Source of the DNA: Myxococcota bacterium
Lineage (GTDB): Bacteria; Myxococcota_A; UBA9160; PR03
Reading direction: 5' to 3'
DNA: 5,152 bases
Assembly: GCA_030066475.1 (NCBI GenBank)
Contig: JASJBO010000458.1
Span: 1-5,152 of the forward strand
The notes under the pieces are model-generated. The model worked only from the letters and a program-made list of their open reading frames with translations, did not search any database and was not told the DNA's origin. Of this stretch, positions 1-5,152 are shown piece by piece; position 1 is the stretch's first letter; each line of letters begins with the position of its first letter. The position numbers and the translations under genes are program-made.

Positions 1-1353
1 CGGGTGCTTCACCAGCGTGTGCTCCACCTCGATCGTCGAGATGTTCTCGCCGCCGCTGATGATGATGTCCTTCTTCCGGTCGCGCAGCTCGATGTAGCCG
101 TCCGGGTGGACGACGCCGATGTCGCCCGAGTGGAACCAGCCGCCGCGGAACGCCTCCGCGGTCGCCTCGGCATCCTCGAAGTAGCCCTTCATCACGTTGT
201 TGCCGCGCATCACCACCTCGCCCATCGTCTCGGCGTCGGCGGGCACGTCCTGCATCCGGTCATCGACCACGCGCAGGTGCGTGGCGGTGTGGTAGGGCAC
301 GCCCTGCCGCGCCAGCACGCGCGCGCGCGCCTCGCTGTCGAGCGCCTCCCAGCCGGGCTGGAGCTGGCAGTAGACGTGCGGGCCGTAGGTCTCGGTGAGC
401 CCGTACAGGTGGCACACGCGCACCCCCAGCTCCTCCATGCGAGCCAGCAGGGTCGGCGACGGGGGCGCGCCGCCGGTGGCGACGCGCACTGGCGGGTCGA
501 AGCGGACGCCGCTCGCCTCGGGCGCCTCGGCCAGCATCAGCAGCACGGTGGGCGCGCCGTTGAAGTGGGTCACGCCGTGCGCGGGGATCAGCCGCAGGAT
601 CTCCGCCGGGTCCACTCCGCGCAGCATCACGTGCGTCCCGCCCGCCGCCGTCACCGCCCACGGGAAGCACCAGCCGTTGCAGTGGAACAGCGGGAGGGTC
701 CAGAGAAACACCGAGTCGCGCTCGAGGCCGTGCACCACGATCTCGCCGAGCGCGTTGAGCGCGGCGCCTCGATGGGTGTACATCACGCCCTTGGGCCGGC
801 CCGTGGTGCCCGAGGTGTAGTTGATCGAGGTGATGCGCTCCTCGTCGTCCACGTCGTTGCGCACCGGCAGCACCTCGGCGCCGTCGACGAACTCGGCATA
901 GCTCGGCCCGTCGAGCGGCGTGTCGGTGAAGCCCGCCACGGGGTCCTCGACGTTCACGAAGCGCGGGCCCGCATCGAGGGCGTGGGGGATCGCCGCGACC
1001 ACGGGAGCCAGCTCGGGGTCGACCAGCACCACCCTGGCACCCGAGTGGTTCAGGATGTAGCCGACCTCGGGGGCCTGGAGCCGGGTGTTGATGGCGACCA
1101 GGGCCGCGTGGATCTGGAGCACCGCGAGGTGGGCGGCCAGCAGCGCGGGCACGTTGGGAGCCAGGAACGCCACCCGGTCGCCGGGCTCCACGCCCGCGCG
1201 CCGCAGCGCTCCGGCCAGGCGGCCGACCTCGCTGCCGAACTCGGCCCAGGTCCAGCGTTGGTCGCCGTAGACGACCGCCGTCTTGTCCGGGAACACGCGC
1301 AGGGTGCGCTCGGCGAGCGCCAGGGGAGAGAGCGGGTCGAGGTGCACTGCCAT
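1..1353 (-). CDS. AMP-forming acyl-CoA synthetase (AAE/AlkK-like), C-terminus cut by window edge
   Basis: Activates a carboxylic acid to an acyl-adenylate and then an acyl-CoA, in the cytoplasm. 451 residues are visible and the frame is open to base 1; family members run to about 540, so the C-terminal subdomain with the catalytic Lys is missing from the window. Visible motifs are the phosphate-binding loop TSGTTGRPKG (residues 180-189), YGLTET (317-322), HSGDIG (408-413) and DRKKDIIISGGENIS (425-439). PLFHCNGWCFPW (221-232) and the ETYGP stretch are typical of the plant AAE / bacterial AlkK-like clade, which acts on short- to medium-chain or aromatic acids; the actual substrate cannot be read from sequence. 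The ATG at 1353 is chosen because the N-terminus (LSPLALAERTLRVFPDKTAV) matches the family start and no earlier in-frame start exists. No Shine-Dalgarno precedes it. It is divergent from purU. Confidence 0.95.
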   Translation of the reverse strand, partial: MAVHLDPLSPLALAERTLRVFPDKTAVVYGDQRWTWAEFGSEVGRLAGALRRAGVEPGDRVAFLAPNVPALLAAHLAVLQIHAALVAINTRLQAPEVGYILNHSGARVVLVDPELAPVVAAIPHALDAGPRFVNVEDPVAGFTDTPLDGPSYAEFVDGAEVLPVRNDVDDEERITSINYTSGTTGRPKGVMYTHRGAALNALGEIVVHGLERDSVFLWTLPLFHCNGWCFPWAVTAAGGTHVMLRGVDPAEILRLIPAHGVTHFNGAPTVLLMLAEAPEASGVRFDPPVRVATGGAPPSPTLLARMEELGVRVCHLYGLTETYGPHVYCQLQPGWEALDSEARARVLARQGVPYHTATHLRVVDDRMQDVPADAETMGEVVMRGNNVMKGYFEDAEATAEAFRGGWFHSGDIGVVHPDGYIELRDRKKDIIISGGENISTIEVEHTLVKHP

Positions 1354-1361
1354 GCGGGCGC

Positions 1362-1367
1362 AGGGTA
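1362..1367 (-). promoter_or_regulatory. Candidate -10 hexamer (TACCCT) for the acyl-CoA synthetase gene
   Basis: Read on the minus strand, TACCCT fits TANNNT and lies exactly 8 bases before the ATG. Transcription would therefore start at or within a couple of bases of the start codon, giving a leaderless mRNA. This agrees with the lack of a ribosome binding site. No convincing -35 box is visible. The spacing is the same as for the hexamer before purU. The motif is weak in isolation. Confidence 0.35.
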
Positions 1368-1590
1368 TGGCAAAGCGGGAGCCGGGCAAAGAAAACCCCG
1401 AGAGCGGTCCAAGACCAGGTGCGGCTACGGCGTCCGCGCTCCCGGGGCGGTGGCGCTGGGAACCTGCGTCCCCTGCTACACCGAGATTCTCTCAGCGATT
1501 CGGCGTGGCGTCAGGACGCCGCCACCTCACTCGCCGTAGCGCACTTACATTTTCCCACCGAATCACCTCCCATCCCGGCGTAGGAATCAA
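1368..1590. other. Intergenic stretch without a recognisable gene
   Basis: I see no protein gene with plausible codon use or start signals on either strand here. It holds one clear palindrome (1507-1520), a small GAGA-T-TCTC dyad (1483-1491) and a slightly more AT-rich patch around 1543-1570. If the structured RNA downstream is a transcript of its own, its promoter should lie in or near that patch. I could not identify a convincing -35/-10 pair there. Confidence 0.5.
1507..1520. promoter_or_regulatory. Perfect 14-bp palindrome, candidate operator
   Basis: GGCGTCAGGACGCC consists of two 6-base arms (GGCGTC / GACGCC) around AG. The arms extend by one G-T and one G-C pair to 1505-1522. A 2-base loop is too tight for a good RNA hairpin, so a binding site for a dimeric DNA-binding protein is the better reading. 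It sits between the two divergent transcription units. No regulator gene is in the window. Confidence 0.35.
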
Positions 1591-1714
1591 GCTGCGAGGC
1601 CCAGACCTCGCGCCCCGATGGTCGTCGAGCGCCGTATCCCGCCGCCCCGGGTCGCTCCGCGCTCCGGCGGAACTCGGGGATGAGTTAGACCCCCTATGTG
1701 GTCGAGCATATCAG

Positions 1715-1733
1715 ATCGGCACGCCGTGCCGAT
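1715..1733. repeat. Perfect 19-bp inverted repeat, hairpin or operator
   Basis: ATCGGCACGCCGTGCCGAT has 9-base arms that are exact reverse complements around a single C. As RNA it gives an 8-bp stem with a GCC triloop. As DNA it is a near-ideal dyad for a dimeric regulator. It lies about 110 bases upstream of purU and 17 bases before the terminator stem. Confidence 0.55.
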
Positions 1734-1749
1734 GGCCGAAGCCCGGGCC

Positions 1750-1785
1750 GCCCGGTCGGCCCGCGACCGGGCTGTTTTTCTCTTT
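1750..1785 (+). terminator. Rho-independent terminator upstream of purU
   Basis: A perfect 9-bp stem GCCCGGTCG (1750-1758) / CGACCGGGC (1764-1772) closes a 5-base loop and is followed by TGTTTTTCTCTTT. It works only for plus-strand transcripts, because the minus-strand reading has no T-tract after the stem. It therefore does not serve the acyl-CoA synthetase gene, which is transcribed away from it. A 6-bp hairpin, GGGCCG (1745-1750) / CGGCCC (1757-1762), shares bases with the left arm and could not form at the same time. Confidence 0.85.
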
Positions 1786-1827
1786 GGAATCAAGCACATC
1801 GGCCCGGATCCCGGGGTCGGGACGGGC

Positions 1828-1833
1828 TAGACT
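1828..1833 (+). promoter_or_regulatory. Candidate -10 hexamer (TAGACT) for purU
   Basis: TAGACT matches TATAAT at four of six positions and lies exactly 8 bases before the purU ATG. Initiation would fall at or next to the start codon. No Shine-Dalgarno is present between it and the ATG, consistent with a leaderless mRNA. The expected -35 area (about 1805-1810) reads CGGATC and is not convincing. If this promoter is used, purU escapes the terminator just upstream. Confidence 0.45.
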
Positions 1834-1841
1834 GGGCGGCC

Positions 1842-2707
<866 letters not shown>

Positions 2708-2711
<4 letters not shown>

Positions 2712-4087
2712 GCCGATTCCACCCCGCCCTGCTGCTGGCGACTCTTGCCGCCGCGGCCTGTGCCCCGGAGCCGCCGCCCAACGTGGTGCTGGTGGTCGTG
2801 GACACGCTGCGCGCCGACGCAACCGGTCCGTACGGCGGGCCGGTGCCGACCCCGGCACTCGACCTGCTCGCTCGCGAGGGAGTGCTGTTCGAGGCCGCCT
2901 TCGCCCCGAGCCCGTCGACCGCGCCGAGCCACGCCACGATCCTCACGGGCCAGGAGGTGCGCCGCCACGGCGTGGTGCGCAACGGCGAGCCGCTGCCCCA
3001 GGTCATCCAGACGCTCGCCGAGGCCTTCTGGGCGGCCGGCTATGCGACGGCCGGCTTCGTATCGAGCTTCGTGCTCGATCCGCGCTTCGGCTGGAACCAG
3101 GGCTTCGAGGCCTACGACGCCGAGCTCCCGCGTCGGCAGGCCACCATCCGCAAGCCGTCCTACGAGGGCGCATTCTGGGACGAGGACCAGCACGCGGGCT
3201 TCGACCGGCGCGCGGGCCATACCACGATCGCCGCGCGGAAGTGGCTGGCCAGCGCGCCCGAGCCCTTCTTCCTGTTCGTGCACTACTTCGACCCGCACAC
3301 CCCCTACGGCGCGCCGTCCGCCTACCGCGACGTCGTGCGCGATGTCGCGATCGACGTCGACGGGCGCTCGCTCGACGGTGTACCGCGCGAGGAGCTCGAG
3401 CAGCTGGTGCGCGAGTACCACGCGGAGGTGATGTATGCCGACGCCGCCCTCGCCCTGCTGCTGGAGGACCTGGTGCGGGGCACCGAGCACCCCGCGCTGA
3501 TCGCCGTGACCGCCGACCACGGCGAGGGGCTGGGCCAGCACCACTGGCTGGAGCACGCGGTGACCCTCTATGACGAGCAGATCCGGGTCCCGCTCCTGCT
3601 GCACTTCCCGGGGGTGCTGCCGCCCGGGGTCCGGCTGCGCACCCCGGTGGGACTGGTCGACCTGGCGCCGACCCTGCTCGATCTCGCCGGGCTGCCACCC
3701 CTGCCGCAGAGCGACGGCCGCTCGCTCGCCGCCGCGGCGCGCGCCGGCACCGAGCCCGAGGCGCGTCCCGTGTTCGGCCACCGCCGGCTCGTGTCCGAGT
3801 CGACGCGCTGGGGCAAGGGCCTGCACGAGTCGGTGCGCCGCGGAGACTGGAAGTACATCCACGCGACCGACGACCCCGATGCGCTGTTCGATCTCGCCGC
3901 CGACCCCGGAGAGCTCGACAACCGGGCCGGCCGCGAGCCGCAGCGCAGCGCCGAGCTGCGAGCGCTGCTCGACGCGCACCGGAGCGCGATGCCGCCGGAG
4001 CGCGAGCCCGAGCCGCTGAGCGACGAGACGCTCGACCGGCTCCGCGCCCTCGGCTACGTCGAGCCCGCGGAGGACACCGCGCCGTGA
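2708..4087 (+). CDS. Sulfatase/alkaline-phosphatase-superfamily lipoprotein with Thr at the nucleophile position
   Basis: 459 residues, one sulfatase-type (PF00884-like) hydrolase domain. The N-terminus MSRFHPALLLATLAAAAC looks like a lipoprotein signal peptide with lipobox AAAC and Cys18 as the lipidated residue, so the enzyme probably sits in the envelope. NVVLVVVDTLRAD (25-37) carries metal-binding Asp32. STAPSHATILTG (70-81) is the nucleophile motif. FDPHTPY (194-200), TADHGEG (268-274, Asp270/His271), His283 and the segment LYDEQIRVPLLL (287-298) provide other expected active-site elements. The nucleophile motif aligns with C/S-x-P-S-R, but the first position is Thr71, which cannot become formylglycine. 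It is therefore more likely a phosphodiester- or phosphomonoester-type hydrolase, or a transferase, than a true sulfatase; the substrate is unknown. The C-terminal LDRLRALGYV (442-451) is usual for this group. The TTG start at 2708 overlaps the purU stop (TTGA), lacks a Shine-Dalgarno and is supported by the signal peptide. Confidence 0.9.
4069..4074 (+). promoter_or_regulatory. Shine-Dalgarno sequence GGAGGA inside the end of the preceding gene
   Basis: GGAGGA lies 9 bases before the GTG at 4084 and 12 before the ATG at 4087. The spacing favours GTG as the start of the downstream gene. It is the only clear ribosome binding site among the four gene starts in the window. Confidence 0.6.
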
Positions 4088-5046
4088 TGGGCCGCGTGCT
4101 GCTCCTCGTGCTGGGCCTCGCCACGGTGGTGGCGAGCTGGCTGGTGACCTGCCGGCTCTGGGACTACCGCGAGAAGGCGGCCGGCATCGCCTATCTCGAG
4201 GACCGCGCGTTCGAGACGCTGACGCTGATCACCGCCGGCACCGGCACCGCGTACGAGAACCCGCGTCGCCTCGGCCCGGCGAGCGCAATCGGCTTCGGCC
4301 CGCGCGTGATCGTGGTCGACGCGGGACGCGGGGTCGCGGAGGCCCTGCGCTACGCGGAGATCCCCGTCTCGCAGCCCGAGGCGGTGCTGCTGACGAGCCT
4401 GCTCCCCGAGAACACCCTCGGGCTCGACGATCTGCTGTTCACCGGCTGGCTGGCGCCCCGCGAGCAGCCCTTGCGGCTGGTGGGACCCACGGGAACGCGG
4501 GCGCTGGCCGAGGCCCTGCAGCGCGCACACCAGTCGGGCGCGGCAGCCTGGCGCGATGGCATCGGCCTGCCGGCGGCGGGAGGTCGGATCGAGGTGGTCG
4601 AGGTCGCAGACGGCTGGTCCGAGACCCGCGACGGGCTCTCGGTGCAGGCGGGCGACGTCGGCGCCGAGCCGCTGCCCCAGCTCGCCTATCGCTTCGAAGC
4701 CGGCGGACGCTCGATCGTGGTGTCGGGGAGCGGGCCCGACCCCGACCGCCTGGCGCGCTTCGCCGAGGGCGCGTGGGTGCTCGCGGCCGAGGGGTTCCAC
4801 AGCGAGTCGGTCGATCTCGCCATCGAGGCCGGCGCCCCGGATCCCGACCGGCTGCGACGCGAGGCCGCGCTGCACCGGGGCCTGCTCGAGGTGGGCCGGA
4901 TCGCGGACCGCGCCGGGGTCCTGGCCCTCGTGCTGACGCGGCTGCGTCCCCCGCCGCTCGCCGACTCGCAGTATACGGAGCCCATCGAGGCGATCTTCGA
5001 GGGGCGCGTGGTGGTGGCGGACGAGGCGGACGAGTTCCGGCCTTAG
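4084..5046 (+). CDS. Membrane-anchored metallo-beta-lactamase-fold protein with degenerate metal site
   Basis: 320 residues from the GTG at 4084 (319 from the ATG at 4087). Residues 4-22 form one hydrophobic segment, with VTC (21-23) as a weak lipobox alternative, so the body should be anchored facing the periplasm. The rest follows the RNase Z/AtsA-type metallo-beta-lactamase pattern: LITAGTGTAYENPRRLGP (48-65), VIVVDAGRGVAEAL (75-88), VLLTSLLPENTLGLDDLLFTGW (101-122), YRFEAGGRSIVVSG (202-215), VLALVLTRL (279-287). Active members have HxHxDH after the VLLT strand; here it is Ser105, Leu107, Glu109, Asn110. No His lies near 185-200 where one is expected, the Asp of SGDT is Ser216 and the His of LTH is Arg286. 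Zinc hydrolysis is thus unlikely; a structural or binding role is inferred. The frame is intact, with normal codon use. It overlaps the preceding stop (GTGA), indicating translational coupling. Confidence 0.8.
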   Translation: MMGRVLLLVLGLATVVASWLVTCRLWDYREKAAGIAYLEDRAFETLTLITAGTGTAYENPRRLGPASAIGFGPRVIVVDAGRGVAEALRYAEIPVSQPEAVLLTSLLPENTLGLDDLLFTGWLAPREQPLRLVGPTGTRALAEALQRAHQSGAAAWRDGIGLPAAGGRIEVVEVADGWSETRDGLSVQAGDVGAEPLPQLAYRFEAGGRSIVVSGSGPDPDRLARFAEGAWVLAAEGFHSESVDLAIEAGAPDPDRLRREAALHRGLLEVGRIADRAGVLALVLTRLRPPPLADSQYTEPIEAIFEGRVVVADEADEFRP

Positions 5047-5150
5047 GGGACTCCGCTCGCCTGCGGCTCGCTGCGCGCTCCGGCTTCGCCTCCGCTTGCG
5101 GCTTCCCCCTGCGGGCCAGCTCGATGCCGGCGCGGGCTCGTCTTGGTGAA
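5043..5150 (-). CDS. Possible 3' end of a convergent minus-strand gene
   Basis: A minus-strand frame is open from the right window edge to a TAA at 5045-5043, which overlaps the TAG of the preceding plus-strand gene. The 35 residues are Gly/Ala/Glu/Arg-rich (for example GEAASGGEAGARSEPQASG), a low-complexity composition that a repeat element read in one frame would also give. No domain is recognisable. It may be a genuine C-terminal tail grown out of repeat sequence, or not coding at all. Confidence 0.2.
   Translation of the reverse strand, partial: FTKTSPRRHRAGPQGEAASGGEAGARSEPQASGVP
5046..5109. repeat. Repeat-like, hairpin-rich tract (possible REP-type element or terminator structure)
   Basis: The tract begins GGGGACTCCGC and ends GCGGCTTCCCC, which are imperfect inverted copies (two mismatches in 11). 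Inside are variants of a short unit: CTCCGCTCGCCTGCGG, CTCCGGCTTCGCC and CTCCGCTTGCGG. They form local stems such as GCC-TGC-GGC, GGC-TTC-GCC and CCGC-TT-GCGG. It starts at the last base of the upstream stop codon. There is no T-tract, so it is not a standard intrinsic terminator. Whether it is dispersed in the genome cannot be judged from one copy. Confidence 0.4.
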
Positions 5151-5152
5151 CT

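Larger units (their letters stand above)
1591..1785 (+). ncRNA. Putative structured RNA (small RNA or purU leader) ending in an intrinsic terminator
   Basis: Four stem-loops follow one another on the plus strand. Hairpin 1 (1594-1611) has a 6-bp stem GCGAGG/CCTCGC. Hairpin 2 (1645-1679) has an outer 8-bp stem (1645-1652 with 1672-1679, one G-U), a 3-base bulge, an inner 5-bp stem (1656-1660 with 1667-1671) and a 6-base loop. Hairpin 3 is the palindrome 1715-1733. Then comes the terminator 1750-1785. A weaker GACC/GGTC stem lies at 1688-1703. The terminator needs a plus-strand transcript, and no protein gene upstream supplies one. I compared it mentally with 6S, SRP, tmRNA, tRNA and the THF, ZTP, glycine, SAM and SAH riboswitches and recognised none. 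The 5' end is unknown; 1591 is only where visible structure begins. Confidence 0.45.
1583..1795 (+). repeat. 10-bp direct repeat GGAATCAAGC flanking the structured region
   Basis: GGAATCAAGC occurs at 1583-1592 and again at 1786-1795, 203 bases apart. The first copy lies immediately before the first hairpin and the second immediately after the terminator T-tract, so the pair brackets the whole structured segment. Similarity does not extend beyond the 10 bases. It could be a duplicated target site, a shared protein-binding site or chance; one such 10-mer pair in about 500 bases is not very improbable. Confidence 0.3.

Noticed and set aside
4..1539. Long plus-strand open frame opposite the acyl-CoA synthetase gene
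   Set aside because: It is antisense to a gene with all AMP-binding motifs. Its product is Arg/His/Val-rich with no domain, as expected of a shadow frame in GC-rich DNA.
1591..1785. 6S RNA, SRP RNA, tRNA, tmRNA or a known folate/purine/glycine/SAM-type riboswitch
   Set aside because: No SRP GGAAGGA-type loop, no T-arm GTTCGAATC-like sequence, no long rod with the central bulge of 6S RNA, and no recognisable riboswitch core. A covariance search could still change this.
1698..1841. 48-codon N-terminal extension of purU from a GTG
   Set aside because: It would run through a perfect intrinsic terminator and encode a low-complexity Arg/Gly/Pro stretch absent from PurU proteins. The ATG at 1842 gives the usual length.
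4054..4875. Minus-strand open frame opposite the metallo-beta-lactamase-fold gene
   Set aside because: Antisense shadow with Arg/Ala/Gly-rich composition. The plus-strand frame has the recognisable family pattern and a ribosome binding site.

Overview
The window is very GC-rich (roughly 70% by eye), with G or C at nearly every third codon position. It reads as a chromosomal stretch of a free-living, Gram-negative-type bacterium. A lipoprotein-type sulfatase-superfamily enzyme, a membrane-anchored metallo-beta-lactamase-fold protein and an AAE-type acyl-CoA ligase together resemble Myxococcota, Binatota or another former deltaproteobacterial lineage. That placement is an inference; no rRNA or other marker gene is present.

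Layout. Positions 1-1353 (minus strand) hold the first 451 codons of an AMP-forming acyl-CoA synthetase whose C-terminus lies off the left edge. A 488-base intergenic region (1354-1841) separates it from a plus-strand block of three overlapping genes: purU (formyltetrahydrofolate deformylase, 1842-2711), a sulfatase/alkaline-phosphatase-superfamily lipoprotein (2708-4087) and an N-terminally anchored metallo-beta-lactamase-fold protein (4084-5046). Each junction is a 4-base start/stop overlap (TTGA, then GTGA), so the three are probably one translationally coupled operon. The last 106 bases hold a repeat-like, hairpin-rich tract, which may also be the end of a convergent minus-strand gene.

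The intergenic region is unusually structured. On the plus strand it carries a series of strong hairpins and then a textbook intrinsic terminator (perfect 9-bp stem, T-tract) that ends 56 bases before purU. No protein gene lies upstream on that strand for it to serve, so there is either a small RNA gene or a regulated leader. Both divergent genes also have a TANNNT hexamer exactly 8 bases before their ATG and no Shine-Dalgarno sequence, which suggests leaderless mRNAs.

Two proteins are chemically unusual. The sulfatase-like protein has Thr where formylglycine sulfatases have Cys or Ser. The metallo-beta-lactamase-fold protein keeps the family framework but has lost all recognisable metal ligands (HxHxDH reads SxLxEN), so it is probably a pseudoenzyme. 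PurU sets the one-carbon folate balance and the acyl-CoA synthetase feeds carboxylic acids into CoA metabolism. The two envelope-directed proteins have no obvious biochemical link to PurU beyond shared transcription.
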